From: Sphingomonas_R sp036387535
GTDB taxonomy: Bacteria > Pseudomonadota > Alphaproteobacteria > Sphingomonadales > Sphingomonadaceae
DNA: 64,000 bases
Assembly: GCF_036387535.1 (NCBI RefSeq)
Contig: NZ_DASVTO010000004.1
Coordinates: forward strand, 1 to 64,000
Reading direction: 5' to 3'
The notes below the pieces were generated by a model. The model was given only the letters and a program-made list of their open reading frames with translations. It did not search any database and was not told the origin of the DNA. Below are positions 1 through 6,998 of this stretch, in pieces. The translations under genes were made by a program, and so were the position numbers. How positions within the stretch are numbered: position 1 is the first letter of the stretch; every line of letters starts with the position of its first letter.

Positions 1-171
1 CGCGTCGTCGGCATCTTCCCCAACGAAGATGCCATCACCCGCCTCGTCGGCGCGCTCCTGCTCAAGCAGAACGACGAATGGGCAGTCCAGCGAGGACGTT
101 ACATGACGCTGGAAAGCGTCGCGCAGTTGAGCGATGATCCCGCCGTCACGCTGCCGCCCATGGCCGCCTAA
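1..171 (+). CDS. IS256-family (mutator-type) transposase, C-terminal fragment
   Basis: Frame 1 is open from the first base and encodes 56 residues before TAA. The visible tail contains GIFPNEDAITRLVGALLL, NDEWAVQR and RYMTLE, which is the very conserved C-terminal end of mutator-type DDE transposases of the IS256 group. The catalytic DDE residues would lie upstream, outside the window, so activity cannot be judged. The start codon is not visible. The identification is firm because this C-terminal block is distinctive; only the subgroup is uncertain. Confidence 0.85.
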   Translation, partial: RVVGIFPNEDAITRLVGALLLKQNDEWAVQRGRYMTLESVAQLSDDPAVTLPPMAA

Positions 172-243
172 TCGATACCGGCTTGCCCGGACATCGATGC
201 GGCTACGCCGCCAAAGCTACACCACTCGGTGGGACATGACCGC
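1..243 (+). mobile_element. Right end of an IS256-family insertion sequence
   Basis: The window opens inside a transposase reading frame that stops at 169-171. About 70 bp further on is a stretch (about 217-243) that reads like an IS256-type right terminal inverted repeat, ending in GGGACATGACC. The left end lies outside the window, so the element cannot be called intact or broken. The exact right boundary is an estimate, because the partner repeat and the target duplication are not visible. Insertion here places the element about 690 bp upstream of the first TonB receptor. Confidence 0.6.
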
Positions 244-931
244 TCCGGTCCGCAGGGTTCCGGGTGAGCCGCACAGACATGCGCTTTGTTGCGAAAAAGT
301 GACAGCAATAGAATATTGATGTCCGTTTCCGCGGTTTGAGTGACAATCTGTTGCGGTGCAGCGTGTTCGCACCGAAGCTGGTGTCCGGTTCAGTTCTGAG
401 ATCGGGGGCCGGACATGACGACGGTCGAGACCATGGTGCGGGGGGCGAGCGTGCCGGCGCTGATGCTGTTCGCGGCGACGGTGGTGCACGGCCAGTCGGT
501 GGGTATCGTTTGGCTATGTCCGGTGATCCGGTTCGCTGTAGCAGGATGGTCAGCCGACCCCGGTGTGGGCCGGGATGTGCGGCCGCCGGCTTGGTCCGAT
601 GCGTGCCACCGGCGCCAAGTTGCTGTGATCGCGGGCATACAGATGAATGTCCGATCCGATCATCTTTCAACAAATCTTTCAAAAATGATCGATCACCCTC
701 TTGTGTTTCAATTTTAATTGCGGAAGAATGCACCTACAGGGATTAAATCAAAGAAGAGCATGAAGTCGGAAAAGGCCGCGGTCTGCGGCTTATTTTCGAC
801 GCAAGATGCCTGCTTTGTCCTGTAGATTTATATCGCTGTCTCATATCGTGTGTGGCTTTACTATGAAACTACAAACAAGAACATAATCCTGGAGAGGATC
901 CTGCTGGGCTAACCAGATATAGGGGGTCTTC
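244..931. other. Intergenic stretch with no recognised gene
   Basis: This 688-bp stretch separates the IS end from the first TonB receptor. Open frames here (for example one starting at 415) have no recognisable motifs, and none is convincing as a gene. A TGTCCGG/CCGGACA inverted pair lies at about 382-417 and could be a remnant of another mobile element, but there is no other support. From about 640 the sequence turns AT-rich, which fits a promoter region for the receptor at 932. No specific -35/-10 pair is assigned. Confidence 0.5.
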
Positions 932-3556
932 ATGGTTCAATCTGCACGCGATATTTCACGATCTGCATTGATCGCATCGATGCTGTGCGCGGCGACGGGG
1001 GTTTCCGCACAGGCCGTACCCGAACAATATGCAGCGGCCGACATGATGCCCGATGCGGCGATGGCACCCGGATCTGCGGCCGGCCTGTCGGAGGACAATG
1101 AGGTCATCGTCACGGGGACGCGGGCGCTGGGGATCACCGCGGCCGAGAGCGCCACGCCGATCAAGGTGTTGAGCGCCGAAGCCCTCAGCCATGTCGGTCA
1201 GCCCAATCTGAACCAGGTCCTGACGCAGCTGGTGCCGTCCTTTACCGCGCAGGCCTTTGGCGGCGATACGGCGAACCTGACGCTTTCGGCGCGATTGCGC
1301 GGTCTGAGCCCCAACCACACGCTGGTCCTGGTCAATGGCAAGCGGCGGCACGGCACGGCCAATCTGGCCGTCCTGGGTGGCCCCTATCAGGGTGCGGCGA
1401 CGGCCGATCTCGACATGATCGCGCCGGGATCGATCAAGCGGATCGAGGTCCTGGAGGACGGCGCAGCGGCGCAATATGGATCGGATGCGATCGCCGGCGT
1501 CATCAACATCCTGCTGAAGGACGATTCGGACGATTTCAGCGGTAACGTGACCGCCGGCAAGCATTACAAGGTCGGTGGCGGCACCTATGCCGGAACCGCG
1601 CATCTGGCGACGAAGATCGGGGACGCGGGGTTCGTTAACCTGACCCTGTTCCACCGCTATCACGACTTCACGCAGATCGGCGGGCTCGACCGGCGCGTCA
1701 CCGATGCCGGTGGGAACCTGGCCAGCGGGCTGAGCGCGATCCAGCGCCAGCTTTATCCCGGCATTCCGGGTTTCCCCTATGTCAACAAGATCAACGGCGA
1801 TGCCGAATCCCGGCTCACTACGGCGCAATATAATGCCGGCTATGACCTGGGCGCCGTCCAGCTTTACAGTTTCGGCACCTATGGCCGGCGGATCGCGTCC
1901 GCCTATGAGAACCTTCGCGTGCCGACCCGGGTGTCGCGGACCGTGGGTGGCGTCACCACCTATTTTGATCCGCAGGGCGACAGCCCGGTCAACGGGTTCA
2001 GCCCGCGCGAAAAGATCCGTGAGGATGATTTCGGCGTTACGGGCGGCGTGAAGGGCGAAATCGCGGGCTTCCGGTTCGACCTGAGCAACACCTACGGTGT
2101 CGACAAGAACCTGATCTATACCGTGGATTCCGCCAACGCCTCGCTCTACGCCGATACCGGGTTCACGCCGACCGACTTCTATGACGGGTATTTCAAGGCG
2201 AGCGAGTGGACCATCAACGCGGATTTCAGCCGCGAGTTCGAACTGGGGATGGCCGCGCCGCTGAACGTGGCGTTCGGATATGAGCATCGCAAGAACGCGT
2301 ATGAAATCGGATCGGGCGATCCCGGGTCGATCTACAAGGAAGGCGCGCAATCCTATCCCGGGTTCCGTCCATCGGACGCGGGCCGCAACACGCGCAACAA
2401 CGAAGCCGTCTATCTGGACATTGCGGCGCAGCCGGTCGACGGTTTGAAGCTGGACGGCGCGATGCGGTACGAACATTATTCGGACTTCGGCGGCACGACC
2501 AATTTCAAGGGGACCGGGCGCTACGACTTCTCGGACATGTTCTCGTTGCGCGGGACCGCCGCCACCGGTTTCCGCGCGCCGACGCTGGCCGAAAGCTTCT
2601 ATTCCGCCACCAACGTGTCGCCGACATCGGCCTTCGTGCAGTTGCCCGCCAATTCCGCGGCGGCGAAGTTGCTCGGCTTCAGCAATCTGAAGCCCGAGAA
2701 ATCGACGAATTTCAGCCTGGGGACGGTCATCCGGCCGATGTCGCGGCTGACGTTCACGATCGACGCGTATCAGGTGAAGATCCGGAACCGCATCCTGGGC
2801 ACCGGATCCCTGTTTGGCGGCGGTGGCGGCACGGTCACGATCGGGGGGCAGGAATATTCGGTCAACTTCCCCGGCGTGACGGCGGCGATCATCGCCAACG
2901 GCAATGTCCTGGACCCCACCGTCGATCAGACCGGGATCAACATCTTCACCAACGGCGCCGACACGCGGACGCGCGGGATCGATCTGGTCGCGAGCCTGGC
3001 GACGGACTTTGGCGATGCCGGGCAGGTCAACTGGACGATCGCGGCCAATTACAACAAGACCAAGATTACCAAATTGGGCGTCGCGCCCGCGCAGCTGACG
3101 CCGACGCTGGTCAGCAATCCCTCGGTCCGGGCGCCGAACCCCGTGGACCTGTTCGATCTGGAAGCACGATCCAACCTGGAAAGCGCGTCGCCACGCGTGA
3201 AGGTAGTGGCATCGGCCTTCTACACGCTCGATCGTCTGTCCGCGACGTTGCGCGGGACGGTCTATGGCAAGAGTTCGGCCTATACCACGCCCAACGGCGC
3301 CGATTACTATCTGCAGAAAATCAACACCGCGTTTATAGGCGACATCGAGCTGAACTACAAGCTGACCGATTCATTCGAATTTTCGCTGGGTGCGAACAAT
3401 GTGTTCAACAAGCGCCCGCCGACGGTCGGGCTGGTCCCCGGTACGACCAATTTCTCGCTGATCAACGGCGGGAACGTCATCGATGCGCCGCTGACGTTCA
3501 GTCCTTACGGCATCAACGGCGGCTATTATTATGCCCGGATCAATTTCGACTTCTGA
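932..3556 (+). CDS. TonB-dependent outer-membrane receptor
   Basis: The 874-residue protein starts with a Sec signal peptide (about 1-26, ending GVSA). A TonB-box-like segment, NEVIVTGTR, follows at about 56-64, then a plug domain with RIEVLEDGAAAQYGSDAIAG and a long beta-barrel that ends in the terminal aromatic NFDF typical of outer-membrane barrels. Such receptors import scarce ligands using TonB-ExbBD energy. The ligand is not known from sequence, but the next three genes in the same direction (exported RidA, amine oxidase, cytochrome c; gaps of 31-41 bp) suggest an amine or amino-acid-like compound. There is no Fur-like site directly upstream. The ATG at 932 is chosen because it gives the signal peptide. 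Confidence 0.93.
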   Translation: MVQSARDISRSALIASMLCAATGVSAQAVPEQYAAADMMPDAAMAPGSAAGLSEDNEVIVTGTRALGITAAESATPIKVLSAEALSHVGQPNLNQVLTQLVPSFTAQAFGGDTANLTLSARLRGLSPNHTLVLVNGKRRHGTANLAVLGGPYQGAATADLDMIAPGSIKRIEVLEDGAAAQYGSDAIAGVINILLKDDSDDFSGNVTAGKHYKVGGGTYAGTAHLATKIGDAGFVNLTLFHRYHDFTQIGGLDRRVTDAGGNLASGLSAIQRQLYPGIPGFPYVNKINGDAESRLTTAQYNAGYDLGAVQLYSFGTYGRRIASAYENLRVPTRVSRTVGGVTTYFDPQGDSPVNGFSPREKIREDDFGVTGGVKGEIAGFRFDLSNTYGVDKNLIYTVDSANASLYADTGFTPTDFYDGYFKASEWTINADFSREFELGMAAPLNVAFGYEHRKNAYEIGSGDPGSIYKEGAQSYPGFRPSDAGRNTRNNEAVYLDIAAQPVDGLKLDGAMRYEHYSDFGGTTNFKGTGRYDFSDMFSLRGTAATGFRAPTLAESFYSATNVSPTSAFVQLPANSAAAKLLGFSNLKPEKSTNFSLGTVIRPMSRLTFTIDAYQVKIRNRILGTGSLFGGGGGTVTIGGQEYSVNFPGVTAAIIANGNVLDPTVDQTGINIFTNGADTRTRGIDLVASLATDFGDAGQVNWTIAANYNKTKITKLGVAPAQLTPTLVSNPSVRAPNPVDLFDLEARSNLESASPRVKVVASAFYTLDRLSATLRGTVYGKSSAYTTPNGADYYLQKINTAFIGDIELNYKLTDSFEFSLGANNVFNKRPPTVGLVPGTTNFSLINGGNVIDAPLTFSPYGINGGYYYARINFDF

Positions 3557-3597
3557 TTGATAACAAGATATACGACGCGTAAATATAGGGGAGCATT

Positions 3598-4104
3598 ATG
3601 AGGGTTCATTCAAAATCGAAGCTCTTGATCCTGGCGGCGGCCGTTGCGGCAGCCGCCCCCGCCGTGGCCGCACCGTTGGTGCGGCACAAGGGCGCGCCCG
3701 ATGCCATCATCCTGCAAGGCGTGACGGTACCGGCGGGAAGCGAGACCCTGATCCTGAGCGGGCAGCTGGCCAGCCCGATCGATCCGTCGCGCCCCGCGAC
3801 CACGATCGCCGATTATGGGGACACGAAGACCCAGACGGTTTCGACGTTCAAGCGGATCGAGACCATCCTGAAGGCGCATGGCTATGCGATGGGCGATGTC
3901 GTGAAACTGACCGTGTTCGTCGCCGGCGATGCGAAGCTGGGCGGCAAGATGGATTTTGCCGGCTTCAACGACGGGTACAAACAGTTTTTCGGAACCCCGG
4001 AGCAGCCCAATCTGGTCGCCCGATCGACGGTGCAGGTCGCGGCGCTGGCGGGGCCGATGTACCTGATCGAAATCGAGGCGATTGCGGTGAAGGCGCCGCA
4101 ATGA
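3598..4104 (+). CDS. Exported RidA-family (YjgF/YER057c/UK114) protein
   Basis: The protein has 168 residues, of which about the first 25 form a signal peptide ending VAAAAPAVAA. The rest is one RidA domain, with VTVPAGSETLILSGQ near its start and QPNLVARSTVQVAALAGP near its end; the latter holds the arginine that in RidA binds the carboxylate of imine substrates. Cytosolic RidA hydrolyses reactive enamines and imines. Here the leader indicates periplasmic action. The gene lies 41 bp after the TonB receptor and 40 bp before a Tat-type amine oxidase, whose direct product would be an imine, so a joint role is likely. Many RidA-fold proteins have other functions, so the deaminase role is inferred. 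Confidence 0.88.
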   Translation: MRVHSKSKLLILAAAVAAAAPAVAAPLVRHKGAPDAIILQGVTVPAGSETLILSGQLASPIDPSRPATTIADYGDTKTQTVSTFKRIETILKAHGYAMGDVVKLTVFVAGDAKLGGKMDFAGFNDGYKQFFGTPEQPNLVARSTVQVAALAGPMYLIEIEAIAVKAPQ

Positions 4105-4144
4105 TCCGTATCTTCCCATCCTTCCGGAACAGGCGGCCACAGCC

Positions 4145-5713
4145 ATGGTGATGACACGACGATCCTTCCTGGAAGGACTGGCGGCGATCGGCGGGACGTC
4201 GTTGCTGATGACGGGCATGGAGGCGTTCGGCATGGACCTGGCGTCCGCCGCGACCGCGCCGCCGCCCTTGGCCGGGGGCGGCGCCGGCCGTTCCGTCATC
4301 ATCCTGGGTGCCGGCGTCGCGGGGCTGACCTCCGCCTATGAACTTGGCAAGGCGGGCTATGACGTGACCGTGATCGAAGCGCGGGGCTTTGCCGGCGGCC
4401 GATCGCAGACCGCGCGCAAGGGCTTCCAACTGACCGAACTGGGCGGGGAGACGCAGACCTGCACGTTCGACGAGGGGCTGTATATCAACCATGGCCCGTG
4501 GCGGATCCCGTTCCATCAGCGATCGACGCTGCATTACATCAAGGAGTTCGGCGTCGACGTCGAGCTGTTTAACAACGACAATGAAAACAGCTACGCCTTT
4601 TTCACCAAGGGCAGCGGACCGCTTGCCAATCGTCCCGTGCGCAAGCGCGAGATCGCGTCGGATGCGCGCGGCCATGCCGCGGAGATCCTGGCCAAGACGG
4701 TGCAGTCGGGCGCGCTGGACCAGCAGTTCACCGCCGCGGACCGCGACCTGTTCCTCGCCTATCTGAAAAGCGAGGGGTATCTGGAGGGCGCCGACCATCG
4801 CTATGGCGGCAGCGAGAGCCGTGGCTGGATCGTGAAGCCCGGCGCCGGGCTGGTCGCGGGGGAGCCGACCAAGCCCTATGCCTTTACCGACGTGCTGCAT
4901 TCCGAGGCCTGGCGCGTGCTGGCGTCGGTTTCGGAGTGGGACCAGCAGCGGACGATGTTCCAGCCGAAGGGCGGGATGGCGATGCTGCCGGCCGGCTTCG
5001 TCCGTCATGTCGGCGACAAGATCCGGTATGCGACCGTGGTCGAGAAGATCCGGCAGAATGACAAGGGCGTGTCCGTCAGTGTCGTCGATGCCAAGGGCCA
5101 GCGCAGCGTCGTCAAGGGCGATTGGTGCATCTGCACGATCCCGCTGTCCGTGCTGAAGATGATCGATCACGGCCTGTCGCCCGCGCACAAGACCGCGATG
5201 GAAGGCGTCGCCTATGCCCCGGTCGGCAAGATCGGGTTGCAGATGAAGCAGCGTTTCTGGGAAGAGAAGCACTGGATCTATGGCGGGCATGTCTACACCG
5301 ACGATCCCGATATTGGCAGCATCTCGCTGCCGTCGACGGGATGGCTGGGGCAGAAGGGCGTGCTGCTCGGTTATTACAACTTCATCGGATCGGCGGCCAA
5401 GGTCAGCGCGCTGTCGCCCGCCGATCGGGCCAAGTTCGCGGTCGATTTCGGGCAGAAGATCTTTCCGGAATATGCCGAAAGTTTCGAGAGCGCCTTTTCC
5501 GTCGCGTGGCACCGGGTGCAATATAATCTGGGTGGCTGGGCGGTCTGGAACGAAGCGGCGCGGGCCCGCGACTATCCGGTGCTGTTGCGGCCGGACCGGC
5601 GTATCTACCTGGCGGGCGAACATCTGAGCCATCTGGGTGGCTGGCAGGCGGGCGGGATCGAATCCGCCTGGATGCAGATCGATGCGCTGCACAAGCAGGC
5701 GTCCGCGTCATGA
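4145..5713 (+). CDS. Tat-exported flavin monoamine oxidase family protein
   Basis: The 522-residue protein has a twin-arginine leader (TRRSFLEGL followed by a hydrophobic stretch, to about residue 38). A Rossmann FAD-binding motif follows, VIILGAGVAGLTSAYELG, with the acidic VIEARG and the GG-doublet FAGGRSQ. The C-terminal FAD-contacting block is YLAGEHLSHLGGWQAGGIESA. This arrangement is that of flavin amine oxidases and L-amino-acid oxidases, which oxidise amines to imines. The Tat leader implies folding with FAD in the cytoplasm and export to the periplasm. A RidA-like protein precedes it and a cytochrome c follows by 31 bp, hinting that electrons may go to the cytochrome rather than to oxygen. 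The substrate is not predictable. Confidence 0.9.
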   Translation: MVMTRRSFLEGLAAIGGTSLLMTGMEAFGMDLASAATAPPPLAGGGAGRSVIILGAGVAGLTSAYELGKAGYDVTVIEARGFAGGRSQTARKGFQLTELGGETQTCTFDEGLYINHGPWRIPFHQRSTLHYIKEFGVDVELFNNDNENSYAFFTKGSGPLANRPVRKREIASDARGHAAEILAKTVQSGALDQQFTAADRDLFLAYLKSEGYLEGADHRYGGSESRGWIVKPGAGLVAGEPTKPYAFTDVLHSEAWRVLASVSEWDQQRTMFQPKGGMAMLPAGFVRHVGDKIRYATVVEKIRQNDKGVSVSVVDAKGQRSVVKGDWCICTIPLSVLKMIDHGLSPAHKTAMEGVAYAPVGKIGLQMKQRFWEEKHWIYGGHVYTDDPDIGSISLPSTGWLGQKGVLLGYYNFIGSAAKVSALSPADRAKFAVDFGQKIFPEYAESFESAFSVAWHRVQYNLGGWAVWNEAARARDYPVLLRPDRRIYLAGEHLSHLGGWQAGGIESAWMQIDALHKQASAS

Positions 5714-5744
5714 TCGCGATCGTGCGATCCGAAAGGAGGCTTCC

Positions 5745-6155
5745 ATGATCCGACATGTTGCGGCCGGGACGGCCATGCTGGCCACCGCGGCGTTGCTGCT
5801 GGCGCAAGCGCCCGGCGCCGCGGCGGCGCCGGTCACGTCCGGGCAGCAGATCTTCGCCCAGAATTGCGCCGCCTGTCATCAGCCGGCGGGGCAGGGCATA
5901 CCGGGCGCCTTTCCCGCGCTGGCGCGCAACAAGTTCGTGACGGGCGATCCAGCCAAGGTCGCGCAGCTGTTGCTGAACGGCCGAGGCGGGATGCCGACGT
6001 TCCGCGACGGACTGGACGATGCGCAGATCGCCGCGGTGGCGTCGTTCGTGCGATCAAGCTGGGGCAACAGGGCGCCGCCGGTACCGGTCGCGCTGGTCGC
6101 GAAGTGGCGGGGCGGCGCGGAGAAGGCGATCGATCGGCCGATGCCGGGGCATTGA
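5745..6155 (+). CDS. Small exported class I cytochrome c
   Basis: The 136-residue protein has a Sec signal peptide (about 1-28, ending GAAA), a single CAACH heme-binding motif, and a methionine in GGMPTF that fits the sixth heme ligand of a class I mono-heme cytochrome c. The ATG at 5745 is chosen for its strong GGAGG six bases upstream; longer frames lack a signal peptide. The gene lies 31 bp after the flavin amine oxidase and ends the four-gene set. A role as periplasmic electron acceptor for that oxidase is inferred from position only. The C-terminal 30 residues beyond the heme domain have no recognised motif. Confidence 0.9.
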   Translation: MIRHVAAGTAMLATAALLLAQAPGAAAAPVTSGQQIFAQNCAACHQPAGQGIPGAFPALARNKFVTGDPAKVAQLLLNGRGGMPTFRDGLDDAQIAAVASFVRSSWGNRAPPVPVALVAKWRGGAEKAIDRPMPGH

Positions 6156-6244
6156 GCCGGGCGTTGCGGTTCCGCCAAGGAGCGCGCCATGTTGCCGGGT
6201 CGCGCGGTGAACCATCGCCGCGTCGTGCGGGTGTGTGACGTTCG

Positions 6245-6928
6245 TCAAACCGGATCGGAATGCAGATCGTCGATCCGCCCGGACGGCGTTGATTGGTGGA
6301 GCAGACGCGCGAGCAGAGTGATGGCCGCGCGGGTGGCGTCGCGATCCGGCATCAGCCGATTGGCGATCGACAGTCCGCGAACCGACCAGACCATCAGCCG
6401 CATCAAGGCCCGTGCTTCCTCCTGATTCCCACCCAGATTGCTCCGCATGGCGGCAAGAGCCTCGTTTTCCACCACTGCCTGCATCGCGACGACGTCATTT
6501 GCGAGCTCCGGATCGCTATACGTCGCCTGAAGGATTTCGAGGACCGCCATCCCCGACGGCTGGCTGAGCACGTCCCACAGGATCGTGGGCCAGTCGGCAA
6601 TCCGCTGGCCCGACCGGCCACTGGACACGGTTTCGTGATATTGTGCGTTTTCCCGCCGATAGACCGTCACGATCACTTCCGCCATCAAGGCCGCGCGCGT
6701 GCCGAAATGGTGCAGGATCGCGCCGCGGCTGACGCCGGCACGCTCGGCGATCAGCGCCGTGCTCGCCCCATTATAGCCGCGGGCGTTCACGACATCGATC
6801 GTCGCGTCGATCAGCGCCAGACGGGTTTTGGTGGTGCGCTCCAGCTGCGTCCGCCGTGTAATCGATCGTCTCCCTCGGTCTGCGACCGCTGCCAGATCGC
6901 ATAATCCGCTCCGCCCGCAAACATCCAA
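6245..6928 (-). CDS. TetR-family transcriptional regulator
   Basis: The frame gives up to 227 residues. A TetR helix-turn-helix is clear (TALIAERAGVSRGAILHHFG), followed by a helical ligand-binding half with no close recognisable subfamily. The only usual start codon in frame is TTG at 6926-6928, which gives about 30 residues before the TetR domain, so the true start may be internal or non-canonical. The gene is divergent from the TonB receptor at 6999, and a 26-bp palindrome lies between them, next to the TTG. Autoregulation and control of the receptor-glycosidase-esterase genes is the obvious model. The ligand is probably the imported compound or its product, but this is inference. Confidence 0.88.
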   Translation of the reverse strand: MDVCGRSGLCDLAAVADRGRRSITRRTQLERTTKTRLALIDATIDVVNARGYNGASTALIAERAGVSRGAILHHFGTRAALMAEVIVTVYRRENAQYHETVSSGRSGQRIADWPTILWDVLSQPSGMAVLEILQATYSDPELANDVVAMQAVVENEALAAMRSNLGGNQEEARALMRLMVWSVRGLSIANRLMPDRDATRAAITLLARLLHQSTPSGRIDDLHSDPV

Positions 6929-6931
6929 AAC

Positions 6932-6957
6932 TTACATGCGTTCTTGAACGCATGTAA
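6932..6957. promoter_or_regulatory. Palindromic operator, probable TetR site
   Basis: This is a perfect inverted repeat with 12-bp arms, TTACATGCGTTC and GAACGCATGTAA, around a TT centre. It lies 4 bp from the TTG start of the TetR gene and 41 bp upstream of the TonB receptor start, so a bound repressor could block both promoters. Size and symmetry fit TetR-type operators. No other copy was noticed in the window. Confidence 0.8.
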
Positions 6958-6998
6958 AAATCGTGCCAAAAGGAAAAAAACGGTAGGGAGGGGAAATC

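Noticed and set aside
415..717. Possible small secreted protein starting at ATG 415
   Set aside because: Its N-terminus looks mildly hydrophobic, but there is no ribosome site, no conserved motif, and the frame runs into the AT-rich promoter region.
956..2476. Long open frames on the minus strand opposite the first TonB receptor, and similar ones opposite the amine oxidase, second receptor, ABC-F and GTA genes
   Set aside because: They have no leader, domain or ribosome site and are rich in Arg, Pro and Ala, as expected from the antisense of GC-rich coding DNA.
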